DNA from: Symsagittifera roscoffensis
Lineage: Eukaryota; Xenacoelomorpha; Acoela; Convolutidae
Length of the DNA stretch: 64,000 nt
Direction of reading: 5' to 3'
Assembly (NCBI RefSeq): GCF_963678635.1
Contig: NC_087071.1
Coordinates: 21,977,194-22,041,193, forward strand
The position numbers were made by a program, and so were the translations under genes. The notes under the pieces are model-generated. The model made no database searches and had not been told where the DNA came from. It saw only the letters and a program-made list of their open reading frames with translations. Positions 11,096 through 23,824 of this stretch are shown here, piece after piece (the first letter of the stretch is position 1; each line of letters begins with the position of its first letter).

Positions 11096-11699
11096 AAATT
11101 ATCAAATTCTTATCTTTTTGTCATCGTCAGTTATCAAAAACAGTAGGAAATTATTTTTTTTTGATTCATAAGACACCCTTTGTCTGCCTAACAATGCACT
11201 ACTCCGTGGACTTAATCCAAGAATTAATTTAGAATGATTATATAATTAAAGCTAGGCAAAACGAACCAATTAGTCTATATTTCATAATTATCCCTTATTT
11301 TGTTACAAATTTTGGATAAAAACGTATTCATTTTTTATTTACTTTTACAGCAAGTTCAAAACAACACAATCCTGTAGACAAGCAACAATTGCAATTCTCA
11401 CTCTTGATTAAAAAATTTGGATTACTTTCCAATATGATTTTCAAGATAATTTGAACCTGATTATTTCTCAAGTTTCTTTTATCATCAATCGGAACCTTTG
11501 AATAAAAGCATAAATGAACAATTGAGAAATGCGTTGAACTTAATTCGTACGATTTGTTAGAATCAAAGGATGTCACAATTCTATACAAGCAGCTATCAAA
11601 CAGTTGTTTTTATATCTCCCGACTTGATTTTTTCTAATAAAGTTACAACGCGAAAAACTAACTGAATGGTTTGGAAAATCAGCTAGTCATGCGACTATC

Positions 11700-12165
11700 A
11701 GGAGTATTTGTCGGGTAGATTCAGCCGGAAGGGGAGTGAAGACCTCTATGTAATAATACTGGCTAGAGTCTATCCGGTCTTCAACTTATGTATTAACATA
11801 GGGAATAGATTTCCCAATGTAAAAAGATAGGGAATAGGTTTCCCATTGTATTAAGATATCAAGTTTCAGATGGTAAGTTTCAGATTGTAAGTATTTTTTG
11901 GCGCCCAAATTTTTCATGTCTTAAGTGGTGTATAGATTTCCCTATGTATAAGGATAAGTAATAGAAATTCATTGTATTAAAATAGGGAAAAGTTTTACCA
12001 ATGTATTAACATAGGAAATATAATTGCTAAGGTTTCAGTGTGATGGTAAAAGAATGGAAAGAAAAACGGTATTTTTCCGGATTTTGTGTCAAAATGTCCA
12101 GTATTTTGCAAAAATCTCGACCCACGTTACCTAATTGGTAATTATCCTTGGTTTCTTACCTTTAG
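11700..12165 (+). repeat. Polinton terminal inverted repeat, copy B (left orientation)
   Basis: It starts AGGAGTATTTGTCGGGTAG and follows copy A in order: TATTAACATAGGGAATAG, TTTCAGTGTGATGGTA, then ACGTTACCTAATTGGTAATT. The about 120 bases before it (AACTAACTGAATGG...AATCAGCTAGTCA) also match the flank of copy A, so B lies in a duplicated segment rather than being an independent insertion. Confidence 0.7.
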
Positions 12166-15100
12166 ATTGTGGAATGAAGGGTTATGTTTATTTGGTTTGA
12201 GACACGATAAGATTTGATATAAATTGACCTATTAATTATTTTATTAGATGATGTTAGTCTTCCAAAAAGTGCACTATGTACCTGCACTACGCTACAACCT
12301 AATTGAAATGCAGCTGCAATTTTAAAAAAAACTCGAAAAAATTGTTACTTACAAGTCATCCAATTAGACTCAGCATCTGTCCGAAACTATTCTTTTTACG
12401 CTCTATATCCAATTTGCTACTAACTTTCTGTCCTGGAGGTGAATTTTAGTGTAAAAAACTTCAGTTCGAAGAATTAGTTTTATTATGAATTTTGAAGTTT
12501 TGACCGTTTCCATGATTCGAATCTTCAGAATTGGATAGTTATTAAAATTTAATCAAAATTCATTTGTAGGAGAATTAAAAGGTGATTTCTGCGAAAATTA
12601 TTCATTTTTCTGCTCTTTTACCATAAACACTTGTTTTATCCAAGTTTTTATCTTAGTTATCAACCTAGGTTCGTATATGAAACAGACTTTGAGGAACTTT
12701 TTATGTCAAATTTCAAATTTTTTTTTTTATTTTTTAAAAACTGGTGGATGCGTACACTTTCTTAATAATCTGAAGTGGTTCTACATGTTCATCAGTTCTT
12801 GTCATCAATGAGCCAAATAATTAAAATTAATTCTAAAGCAGAGCTTTTTGGTAATTTTTCTTTGACAATTCAAAAAAATTTATAATTTGAACGCATATTT
12901 TTGGTTACTACTTTATCTAATTTCCTCTAACAGAACAATAAATTAAAAACTAGAAAAACATTTTAATGGAAAAATTGTATCAACTAACCGATCATTTTTC
13001 ATCTTCAAATTAATTTCAAAGGAAATATGCGTGAAAACTGTACGCTTTCCATAATTTCAACAAACAAACTCATTTAAGGAAAAGTGAGAGTTTTGACTTT
13101 CAATTTTTTCTTAGAACATCATTCTTAACTTAAAACCAAGATAGTATTTTTCGAATTTCACCGAAAAATGAAATAATTTTTAACATATTTTTCTACCTTC
13201 TCCCAATTCGCGTGTTTTCCCATACAATTTGAATAACATTCGGCTCACAATTTGATTTTTGGATAAAAAACAGTATCGTTTGAGCAAACATTCTCTAATC
13301 CAAAGAAAAATTAGCAGCAAAAGACCCTTTTTTAGTAAAAAAATTTCTCAACCAGATTAAAGTATAATTTTCCGTTTTTCCTTATGTTTTTGAAGTGACT
13401 TTTAAATCAGAGTTATATAATTTTTAATCTGGAAATTCTAGCAAATGCATCCCAGCTTTGTCTTTTATTCGTGAATTGATAAATACTTTTCTAAATTTGT
13501 TGGAAAACGATAGAAAAAACTCTGATTCTCAAAAACCTTCAAAAGACTGCTTAAAAACACGGTACTCCATGAACGTACTCAAAGTCTTTAAACTACGAAA
13601 CTTATAAAACGACAGCAAGGCAAAACAATTCATTAAGTGGATTTTTTTTTATAAAAACAGGTATTTTTTATTAAAAAACTTCAGTGAATACGTTTCGAAT
13701 CAATGTTTCCTAGTATACTATTTTACAGCAAATTAACACCACCGATCTGCTGTAAAAATTTTTCTACTTCAGTTACTACTGTGAAGTGAAAAAAAATCTG
13801 GATCAATTTACATTGAGAATTTTTCCAAAAATTGAACTCGATTGTCAGAATGTAGATATATTTCAATTTTTTTCATATTTGTTTAAAAATCTGTATTTCA
13901 TTCTTTGTTTTCAGTTTTTTCCATAATTTGAGTTTTTGATTGTTTACAGCAATTGAACACACTTATGGAATTATTTTTGCCTGACTTCAAAAAAACAATG
14001 TAGATGCTTTAGTGGGAAAACTCTATCATTTAATTGGAAAGTTTTGACTCGAAGTTGTGTTTACTTCATTGAAAATAGCCTTGAAACGTCTGAATTTTCA
14101 TGTATTTTACTTCGTTCATCAAATGATAACAAAATTTCGATAATTTACACATAAGCACATAAGTACCGATACTTGATGGTTTTTATGTTGAAATTTTCCT
14201 TAAGCTATAACTTAAATTAAATTTTCATTTGATTTTGTCAAAAAGTTTCAACTTAAGTCTTTCTTGGTTTCTGATTGATCTACCGATAATAATTTAAGCT
14301 CATTTCGTTTTATAGGAGTTTTTTACTTGATTTCAAGAAAACAATGTAGATGTAAAAGTGGGAAAACTCTATCATTTATATGAAAATTTTTCGCTCATGT
14401 GGTTGTGTTTACTTCAGTGAAAATAGCCTTCAAACCTCTGAATTTTCATGTATTTTACTTCGTCTATCAAATGATAACAAAATTTCTGACAATTTACTCA
14501 TAATTACCGATATCTGATGGTTTTTTTGTTGAGTATTCCTTACGTAATAACTTATAATCTGAATTGAAGCAAAATGATCTCAAAACCTTAAAAAATACTT
14601 GAAATTTCCATTTTTTTTTAAACTTCAACTTAGACCTTTCTTGGTTTCTGCTTGATCTACTCTTTTCCAATTGAATCCTTTTTGAAAAAAAAACTAATCA
14701 AAAATTGAAATTTACATGTAAATTTGTATCATTTCAAAGATCGTTAAATTTTTCCAATGCAAAGTTTTCACCAAAAAATCCACATGCAAAGAAGCGTCGG
14801 AGAGCACTTTTTTGATCCAAACAACTAAATGTTCTTGCTTTATCTTTAAATTAAATAGTGAATTTACAGTGCTTTTCTAGGTAATTTATTATCTGGAATT
14901 GTTCAAGATCTAACAAAATTATCCAAGTTTTCATCTTTTTGTCATCGTTCGTTTTCGAAAACAGTAAAAACAAAACATTATGTTTGATGCATAAGCCACC
15001 ATTATCTGCTTGAAAATGCACTACTCTATGGACTCAAACAAAACACTAATTTAGGAATGATAGCTAAGCAAACCGAACCAAGTAGTCGATGTTTCATCAA

Positions 15101-18009
15101 CTACTTTTGTTACAATTTTTAAGAAATACTCAACCAATTATTAGTTCATAATTTGTACTTTTAGAGCAAATTTAAAACAACAAAACAAAAACCCCGTAGG
15201 CATGCAACCATTGCAATTCTCACTGTAAATTAAAAACTTTTGGATAAATTTCCAATAAGACTTTGACGATAATTTAAATCTGTTGATCGCTCGAGTTTGT
15301 TTTATCATCAATCAAAACCGTTGAACAACAGCATAATTGAACATGCGTTGAGTTTGTTTCATACCATTTATTAGAATCATTCATGTCAAATTTATCAAAC
15401 TATTAGAAATTTGTACAGATTTCTCATTTTTTCAGGTTATAATGGCTCATTAAAAACCTTTTTTCAGGGCAATTTGTTCTATGTTTTCATATATTTTTTA
15501 AAAATGTACCTTGGAGGTTTTTAAGCGTTTTTTCCATCAACTTGAACAACATAATTTTGACAAGGGTAATGTTTCTTCTTGGAATGAATATTCAATTCCT
15601 CGCTGCTATATGTAAGAAAAAATTCATTGGGTTACTTTAAAACTCCACAGGTTTTACAATGTTTGATGCCTATTGACGGGTGTAACATCTACCACACTCA
15701 TTTTTTCAATTCTATTCCTTGAAGACAATTCAATAAATAAGAAAGTAATTGAGAACAGATAGGAAAAGAAGAAGGTCCTACAAAAATTCAGTTTTTCCTT
15801 ATGTTTTTGAAGTGACTTTTAAATCAGAGTTAAATAATTTCAATCTGGAAGTTCTAGTAAAAGACTCCAAGTTTTGTCTGTAATTTGTCAATTGATAAAA
15901 ATTTTTCTAAAATCGTTGAAAAACGATAGAAAAAACTGAAAACTATGATCTTCAAAAGCCTTCAAAAGTCTGCCTAAAAACACGGTACTCCATGAACGTA
16001 TTTTAAGACAAAAAACTACGAAACTTATAAGATGATAGCTGGAAAAACAATTCAGTAAGTTGATGTATTGAAAAAGCTTTAGCGAATACGTTTTGAATCA
16101 ATATTTCCTAGTATACAGTTTTACTGCAAATTCATACCACCGATTTGCTGTAATAATTATTCTATTTCAGTTACTACTGTAGGTTAAAAAGATCTGGACC
16201 AATTTACATTGAGAATTTCACCAAAATTTCAACTCGATTGTCAGAAAGTTGATATATTTCAAAAATTTTTCGATTTTGTTTAAAATTCTGTATTTCTTTG
16301 TTTTCTTTCAGTTTTTTCCATAATTTAAGTTTTTGATTGGTTACAGCCAATGAAGACACTTGCTAGGAAAAGGAAAACCATTTCTTTTTATAGAATTGTT
16401 TTTGCTTGATTTCAGTAAAACAGTATAGATGTTTAAGTGGGAAAACTGAAAATTTTTGACTCGGAGTTGTGTTTACATCATTGAAAATAGCCTTTAAACC
16501 TCTGAACTTTTATGTATTTTACTTCATTCATCAAATAAAAACGAAATTTGGGATACTTTACGCATAAGTACCGATATTTGATGGTTTTTATGTTGAAATT
16601 TTTCTTAAGCTAAAACTTATAATCTGAATTGAAACGAAATGAACTAAAAACCTTAAAAAACAATTTGAACTTCCTTTTTACTTTCCTCTTAAATTTTCAA
16701 CTTAGACCTTTTTTTGGTTTCTGCTTGATCTACCGTTTTCCAATTGAATCCTCTTCTAACAAAAAATTACTCAAAAAATGAAGATCGTTTATGATTCCGA
16801 TGCAAAGATTGTATCAAAAACCCTATTTGAATAGAAGCTTCGGAGAGGATTTTTTTGATCCAGATAACTGTATATTCTTGCTTTAACTTTAACTTTTGAA
16901 GTGAATTTCCACTGCATTTCTAGGTATTTTATTATCTCGAATTGTTCAAGATCTAAGAAAACTAACCAAACTTTCATCTTTTTTTTCATCGTCAGTTTTC
17001 AAAAACAGTAGAAACATCATTAAGTTTGTTTCTTAAAATGCGCTTGATTTGTCTGCTTGAAAATGCGCTACTCTAAGGATTTGAACGAAAACCTTAACTT
17101 AAGCAGTTTATATAATGATAGCTAGGAAAAACGAACCAATTAGTCGATGTTTTAAAATTATTCACTACTTTTGTTACAAAATTTTAAGAAATAGGTATCC
17201 ATTTTTTAGTTCATAATTTGTACTTTTACAGCAAATATAAAACAACAAAAACCCCGTAGGCATAAAACCATTGCAATTCTCACTGTAGATTAAAAACATT
17301 TGGATCAAGTTCCAATAAGATTTTCACAATAATTTAAATCATTAATTGTTTTATCATTAATTGAACCCGTTGAACAAAAGCATATCTGAACATGTGTTGA
17401 ATTTGTTTCGTACTTTTTATTAGAATCAAGCTTTTACCAAAATTTATCAAAGTATTAGAGTTTTGTACAGATTTCTAGATTTTTTCTGGTTATATTTGCT
17501 CATTAAAAACATTTTATAGTAACTTGTTCTCTGTTTTCATACCTTTTTTAAAATGTACCATGGAGGTTACCCAGCGTTTTTTCCAACCACTTGAAACATG
17601 ATTTCGACAAGGGGAAGGCTTCTTCTTGGAATGAATATTCAATTCCTTGCTGCTATATGTAAGAAAAAAATAATTGGGATACTTTAAATTTATATTACTT
17701 TTTTTTTTACAGGTTTTACAATGTTTTGATGCCTATTGACGGGTGCAAGATATGAAACCACATTCAAGATATGAAACTATTTCAATTATATTCAGTGATG
17801 ACATCTCAATAAGTAAGGAAGTAATTGATAACAAATGGGAGAATTAAAAAGTCCCACAATTTTAAGTAGAAGAATTACACTAATTTTCAATCGTCCCAAG
17901 AATTGATTAAAAGTAAGTTAACAGTCATGCAAGCTTCTTGCCGTTTTTATTTCAACGTGACGGAAAATCAGAATTTGCTTCATCATATTTAGTGCAGCTA
18001 AATTAAAAT

Positions 18010-18700
18010 CAATCAATCAAGAATTATGCCTTACTTATCGCGGAACTCTCAGAACTTTGATAAAAACGAACACAATCGAGTTTTACTTTTCAAGGATTTT
18101 TCAAAAGTTTTGATATCAACCATTCAGAGTCGAGCTTTACTCAATTTGGGTTTTTCATTAGTTTCAATATCAACCCATCAGAATGAGGCAGTGTTTATTA
18201 AAAAATTATTAGATATTTTGATGTCAACCAATCGGAGTCAAAACTTTTTTATCATGGATACTTCAAATTTTTGACAACAACCAATCCATTTGGAGTTTTT
18301 TGAATCAAGGATTTTTCAATACTTTTGAGTTCAATCAATCAGAATCAAGCTTTTCTTATTTGGGAACTTTCAAAAATTTTAAATCAAAAAAAAAGAATAG
18401 AGTTTAATTTATCAAGGATTACTCTATAGTTTTGATGTCAAATAAATAGAATCAAGCTTTTTTATCTTGGAAATTTCGAAAAATTTGATATGAACCAATC
18501 AGAATCGAGTTTTACTTGTCTTGAGTTTTTCAATAGTTTTGATATTAACCAATCAGAATCAAGTAGTAGTTTTCACAAACTATTAGATGTTTTGATTTCA
18601 ATCAATCAGAATTAAACTTTACTTATTATGCAAGTTTTAACGAGTTTGATGGCAACTAATAAAAAATGAGTTTTTCTCTTTTTTAAAAAAGTTATCACTT
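18010..18700. repeat. Degenerate tandem array, about 55-bp unit
   Basis: About ten imperfect units share a core like TCAACCAATCAGAATCGAG followed by CTTTACTT and a TTTTGAT stretch. Cores lie near 18117, 18171, 18226, 18276, 18335, 18440, 18492, 18547, 18598 and 18654. Single reverse-complement cores occur near 25445 and 25500. It looks like a subterminal repeat of the Polinton copy. The open frame at 18026-18274 is repeat-derived. Confidence 0.65.
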
Positions 18701-19600
18701 TTGACAAAAACTAACAGTACAAAGTATTCACAGATATGATTTTATTAGAATAATAGAACGGTTTTGTGTAGGTTTTGGGTAAGACACTCGGAGACTATTA
18801 AAATGGTTTAGTGTAAAAAATTTCAAAACAATAGCATCGATTCACTCAAAAACAATTTATCACCTTTTCTTAAATTTTTTTATTTTAAAGGATTTTCCAT
18901 TTGTTTGTCATTTATTTTTTAAGAAGTCAATCTAAGTCTTCTATTTGAAAACTTTGTTCATAAGCCTGGAATTACTCTTCTGATTCGAGAAAACATATTT
19001 ATACTAAATTAATGGGTTCCAGTACAACAAAAAGCTATCGAGATCCTCTTCAGCGTCATCACTCCATCATTCTTATTTTTTCGAAGACAATTAGCTTTGA
19101 AATCTGATAAATATCTATTTCAAACTTTGAGAGTTTTTTTGATAATGAAATTTTTCTAGCTAAATTACACGTCTACTGTTGAAAAAAATTTGACAATTTT
19201 TTACTTTTTTTCTAAGTGTTTCGTGTTAAGAAATATAACAATTTGTTTTATTTTCCTCTGTTTAGCATCTGACTTGTTTTGATGTAGTCAATCAAAAAAT
19301 CGAAATTGCTCGAAAATGAATCACAGTGATCAGTCAAATAGAAAAATTTGAAAAATTGCGCGAGTTTTTTTCAATTAAATTTAAGTTTTTGTTTGCTATA
19401 AAGTTGAAGTAAAAGAGTTTTCACCTTAATTTAGATGGAAACAGCAGAACACATATGAAATTTTTTGAACAAACACTGGAAAATCAACTGATATTCGCTT
19501 AATGCGTTCAGTTAGTTTTGACTCGATTATTTGTTTTGCCAGAAATATTCTGAAAAATCCAAGGTTGTATTTCTAAATAGACACTTCAGTCAGAAAAAAA
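18701..19600. other. AT-rich stretch, nothing recognised
   Basis: No coding frame, inverted repeat or family landmark was recognised. It lies between the 55-bp array and the PC4-like pseudogene of Polinton copy 1. Confidence 0.4.
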
Positions 19601-19675
19601 ACATTTCAATTACCGAAAAAAAAGCATTCCAAAGCATTGCTGAGCTTTACAATTATCAACAAACAAAAATTCTCC

Positions 19676-20183
19676 CTAATTTTGGGAAATTTCTTTGAAA
19701 TCATTCAAAGTAGAATTGACATAGGCAACTTGCTTCAACCCTTCATTTTTCTTTGCAGTGAAGAGTCGAATCTGAGTGTAGGGTGGATTGTTCATGCTGC
19801 TCTTCTCGATTTTGAAACACACCCTTCTCATATCGTATGATGCTATTTCATATATTCTATTGCAGATGTCGAGTACCATTTCCATAATTGATTCTTTACC
19901 AGATAGGCTTCACATATACATTGAAGTACAAGCGTTTCAGCATCAAGAACAACAGTATTCCTTGTTGATGATGTTTTTTCTCCTTCTTTTTCACCAAGGT
20001 TGGTTTTTCGAGTTGCCCCAACTCATTTTTCTCAAAAAAATGGAAGCAGGGTTCAAAATGAATGTTCCCCTTACAGGGTTTTTGGAACCGAGCAAATCGC
20101 CCAATTCTTTTTGTGACTTTTTGAAATTTCAATGTGATTGGGACCACTGACTTTTCTTGAGTGCATTTTAAATAGAAGCGCAA
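19676..20183 (-). pseudogene. PC4-like single-stranded DNA-binding protein, Polinton copy 1
   Basis: Reading from 20183 down, a first segment (GRFARFQKPCKGNIHFEPCF, then a Lys-rich stretch) is followed after a frame break near 19890 by IYEIASYDMRRVCFKIEK, PPYTQIRLF and KQVAYVNSTLNDFKEI. The second segment matches the homologous gene at 37863-38356 residue by residue with substitutions. Its pattern (basic beta strand, IRLF strand, then an L-x-x-F helix) resembles the PC4/p15 transcriptional coactivator fold. In a virus-like element this would bind single-stranded DNA during replication or late transcription. The family call is an inference from pattern; homology between the two copies is clear. 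Confidence 0.6.
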
Positions 20184-20462
20184 ACTGATCAGATCAGTGG
20201 AAATGAAAGAAATATTTTTGAGATTAAATGAAAAACGAAGTAAACAGTATGAGTCATCATAATTTCCATATATGAAAGTAGCACCAAGAATTGAATGTTT
20301 TGTACAAAAATTACAAATATGGAAATTGTGTAGGCCTTATTGATCCTACATAAATCCACCATTCTCTGCAAAAAATTCTTGTTATGGATGGCCGCTGCTA
20401 TGTGTTAAGCTCTTGTTAGCTTTTGTTCAGATTATAAGGAAAAATCAAATGGTGTTTCTCTT

Positions 20463-20870
20463 TTGAACAAGTTTTACGAAAACCACATGGTAACCCAAGT
20501 TCTTTATGTCTCTACTCACAACTGTCTATGTTCTTTGAAGAATAGTAATTTTTATTTGGTTTCAATTGCAGAATCATTTAGCCAATATTTGCAGAGAATA
20601 GATGAAAAGAATTATATATATCAAGAAAATGACTGTCGTTACACTTTGTTCAAACAAAGATTCTATTCAAGTATTGTTACATCAGGTTACTGCAGAATTT
20701 CAACATATTTGACGACGGAAAGGAGCTTAGCGTTGCGAAGAAACGACAAAATTGGAAAAATTCACGAGACAATATCTAATTTCTTATCAAAAACTTGCTT
20801 CCACATAAACTCTTGGTTCAGAGTTTCTGGGCAGAATTGGAAAAGTTCAAAGCACAAAATCAGAATCTGA
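20463..20870 (+). pseudogene. Small Polinton gene of unknown function, opposite strand to PC4-like gene (copy 1)
   Basis: A 135-codon open frame includes YIYQENDCRYTLFKQRFYSS. The homologous position in copy 2 (37237-37449, other strand) has YFTYQINDCLYTLYKYRVYS, so the frame is conserved between copies and lies in the same place relative to the PC4-like gene. Copy 1 diverges from copy 2 after the SSIVTSG region, so a frameshift is likely there. The segment from 20625 is repeated at 21155 with the 530-bp duplication. Function unknown. Confidence 0.5.
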
Positions 20871-21684
20871 TTTGTTCAAGATTAATGATTGTTTTAATTA
20901 TTGTTGTTGTTGTTGTTAGCCCACGCGGGTCGGGTTGGGCTCTTCTGTCTCCAGGTCAAGGAACTTAGCAACCTCTACCGGCCGAAGCCACAGGTCTGCT
21001 GGGGTGAGTGGGGAGGGGTTTTGGGAGCAGTTGAAAAGGTGACATGGTGTGTGGGGTGCAAGGGAACAGGTTGGGCAAAGGTGGGAGATGGAGCTGTCGA
21101 GGCGGGATAGGTAAGTATTAAGGAGCCGGCTGTAGCCAGACCGGAGTTGGGAGAGAAAATGACTGTCGTTACACTTTGTTCAAACAAAGATTCTATTCAA
21201 GTATTGTTACATCAGGTTACTCCAGAATTTCAACATATTTGACGACGGAAAGGAGCTTAGCGTTGCGAAGAAACGACAAAATTGGAAAAATTCACGAGAC
21301 AATATCTAATTTCTTATCAAAAACTTGCTTCCACATAAACTCTTGGTTCAGAGTTTCTGGGCAGAATTGTAAAAGTTCAAAGCACAAAATCAGAATCTGA
21401 TTTGTTCAAGATTAATGATTGTTTTAATTATTGTTGTTGTTGTTGTTAGCCCACGCGGGTCGGGTTGGGCTCTTCTGTCTCCAGGTCAAGGAACTTAGCA
21501 ACCTCTACCGGCCGAAGCCACAGGTCTGCTGGGGTGAGTGGGGAGGGGTTTTGGGAGCAGTTGAAAAGGTGACATGTTGTGTGGGGGGCAAGGGAACAGG
21601 TTGGGCAAAGGTGGTAGATGGAGCTGTCGAGGCGAGATAGGTAAGTATTAAGGAGCCGGCTGTAGCCAGACCGGAGTTGGGAGA
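20625..21684. repeat. Two-copy tandem duplication of 530 bp
   Basis: Bases 20625-21154 recur at 21155-21684 with only a few substitutions (for example TACTGCAG versus TACTCCAG). The unit joins Polinton sequence (about 290 bases) to the 3' end of the Jockey-like element (about 240 bases), so it arose after the retroposon inserted. The junction reads GGGAGAG|AAAATGACTG. Confidence 0.9.
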
Positions 21685-22506
21685 GCTTACAGCGAGTGGG
21701 ACGTGGGAGAGATTTTTCAGAGGGGTCAATCTTTGGGGGAGGGATACAAATAACTTTAGACGGAGGGGTTTCGGCTAGGAACTTGGTTACAAGGGAGGTA
21801 TGGTTGTCTTTTAAAATTGGTTTGTAGTAGTTAAAAATAAAAGTGGAGACTTCGTCTCGGTCGTCCAGAACTAGAGGTTGGTTTGCGTAGACTGAAAAGT
21901 CGGTTAAAATTTTCTGGGTGTCTTCTTTGAAGCAGCTTATAATTGAGGGGCGAAGTAGACGGGGAGGAGGGGGATGTGAATGTATAAAATTAATGGGATG
22001 GTGGGAACGATAGGTAGAGATAAAAAAATTGAGATGACAGAAGGGTATGGTGGTCTTTGACCGTTAGGATTTCAGATTCACTGTGCAGGTGAGCAGTGGA
22101 ACTCATTAGATTTGATCCAGTAACAACGCGAAGGGATTGGTTTTGGGCAACCTGCAGGCAATTTATGGAGGTGTTACTTGATGCGTGGGACCATGCGGGG
22201 GCTGCATAGTCAAGTATGGGGCGAATTAAAGCTTTAAAAGTTAGGAGGAGGGTTTCTTTGGAGTGACCCCAGGTTGATCCTGCTAATGCCTTCAGGATTC
22301 CGATCCTGCGTCTGGCCTTTTCAGCGGATTGTTTGCAGTGAGTGGCAAAACAAAGTGTTGGATCAAATGTCACCCCTAAGATTGTTGGATTTTTGTTTAG
22401 GGGTAGCGCCTCGTTATTTAAAAGAACACTAGGTGTTTTATTAAATTCTTTGTTATAAGAGGAGAAAAGTGTAACTGATCCTTTAGAGGACGCAAAACTT
22501 AGTTTT
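21430..22506 (-). mobile_element. 5'-truncated Jockey-like non-LTR retroposon
   Basis: The minus strand encodes the C-terminal part of a non-LTR reverse transcriptase: KGSVTLFSSYNKEF, then PTILGVTFDPTLCF, LKALAGSTWG, ALIRPILDYAAPAWS and LHSESEILTVKDHH. After a frameshift near 21993 comes a tail with CFKEDTQKIL, a degenerate Cys/His segment (CPTCSLAP, HTTCHLFNC) and a WLRPVEVAKFLDLE-type end, with a stop at about 21446. It is followed by a (CAA)n tail, the usual 3' end of such elements. The catalytic palm (YxDD) is missing, so this is a dead 5'-truncated insertion. It landed between the PC4-like and acidic genes of Polinton copy 1. Confidence 0.88.
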
Positions 22507-23366
22507 AATTATTGTCATGGTTTTGTGCATAGTGATTATGTCTCTAAAAATTCTCCTAGTAGTTTGCCCTGTTACGTCTTTAAGAATTAAGCTTTGGATC
22601 AGGAAAATTTAATTCCGATAAAAAAAACCCAATTTAAAAAACTGAAATTTTTTTTTAAAAGTGTAATAACTAAGTTTGAATTAAAAACTGAGTTAACTTT
22701 CGAGTTCGTTGTAACTTTCTTATTCATGTGCCACAATTTTGATTGAGTTTGTTCTTTAGAATTTGTTCCGAAAACCTAATCGACCAAATGTTTGATGCAC
22801 ATTGCTAGATTTTAAAAAAGTTTAGAAATTTCTAATCAGTAATCTGGAAGGTCTTTAAATCAATTTCTACGAGCTAAAGTGTAGATTATAATATTTAGAA
22901 GATTCTAGAAGTGAATGAGTCATGACTTCATTTTCTCTGTGGACTTCCTTTTTTTGCCTAAATAATTCAAAAGACACCTTCATTGATCTGTCGAGGATCA
23001 TGTCAGACTCTCGGATCAGCTTTTTATAATATCTTTTCTTTTGAAAATTGAATATTTGTTATAAGAATCTTGTCAAAATTAAAATTTTTCCAGCTTAAGC
23101 AACTTTTACCATATAAAACTATGTAGTTTGGACGCGCGTGAAAACAAAAATTAAGATTCCAACAATTTAACTTTGGTTCTCAAGCAAAAATGTATCGTAA
23201 AAAATTTTGATCTTATTGCTAAGAAGTTTTCTATGTTGATGACTCGGACCGCTATTAAATTTGTTAATACGTTAGTTTTTTGTTGTTTTTGATCAACAGT
23301 AATGCAAAATTAAATTTCTAGTTAATTAAATTTTGAACAAAAGTTAATAAAACGTACTTACTAACA
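22507..23366. other. AT-rich stretch, nothing recognised
   Basis: It lies between the retroposon and the Polinton minisatellite and is presumably decayed Polinton sequence. I found no open frame or repeat landmark. Confidence 0.4.
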
Positions 23367-23640
23367 GTGCAAAAAAAAACAAATTATTTTTTTGTCAAGA
23401 CGCAAAAAATGATTCAATTATTTCGACAATATTTCAAAAACTTTTATTTTTTTCACAAGGTGCGAAATTGTTTCAATTGGATCAACAGGATGCAAAAAAA
23501 AATAAATCACTTTTTTTACAAATTGCGAAAAGTGTTTCCAATTTTTGACAAGGCGGAAAAAATGATGAGGTGTTTCTACTTTAGTGCAAACTTTTTGTGT
23601 TTTCTCTGTCATGTGTACAGAAAATTTTTTTGATATGTGT
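23367..23640. repeat. Minisatellite shared by both Polinton copies (copy 1)
   Basis: Imperfect units of about 35 bases contain GCGAAAAGTGTTTC-like and GCGAAATTGTTTCAATT cores separated by A/T tracts. In reverse complement this matches the array at 36940-37210, and both lie next to the acidic-protein gene. The open frames on both strands here are repeat-derived. Confidence 0.6.
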
Positions 23641-23824
23641 GCAAACGTTTTATCGCTGACTTGTTTCGTGTTCTAAATATTTTCAATCAGTTGGTGGTTT
23701 TACCCAGAACTACTCATCCACTATTCTCACAGTTGAAAGGAATAAGAAAAAAGATAATAATTTTTAAAAGATGAAAGAATTGACCAGCAACAACTATTGA
23801 CAAAAAAAATTAATCAAAGAGCTG

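Larger units (their letters stand above)
7280..17865. repeat. Block of three diverged long direct repeat units
   Basis: Unit 1 (about 7280-11575), unit 2 (about 11576-15785) and partial unit 3 (about 15786-17865) share long collinear stretches. Examples are CTTATGTTTTTGAAGTGACT (9537, 13381, 15797), AACACGGT-type segments before CTCCATGAACG (9706, 13555, 15978) and ACCAAAAAATCCAC-type segments (10592, 14771, with related copies at 10951 and 16810). Units 1 and 2 both start with the same flank and then a Polinton terminal repeat. No open reading frames persist. Divergence is substantial, so the duplications are old. This block occupies the place where copy 1 of the Polinton should carry its integrase/capsid genes. 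Confidence 0.7.

Noticed and set aside
20901-21640. Two plus-strand frames starting MLLLLLAHAGRVGLFCLQV
   Set aside because: Antisense shadows of the retroposon 3' end and its (CAA)n tail; the hydrophobic start is not a signal peptide of a real gene.
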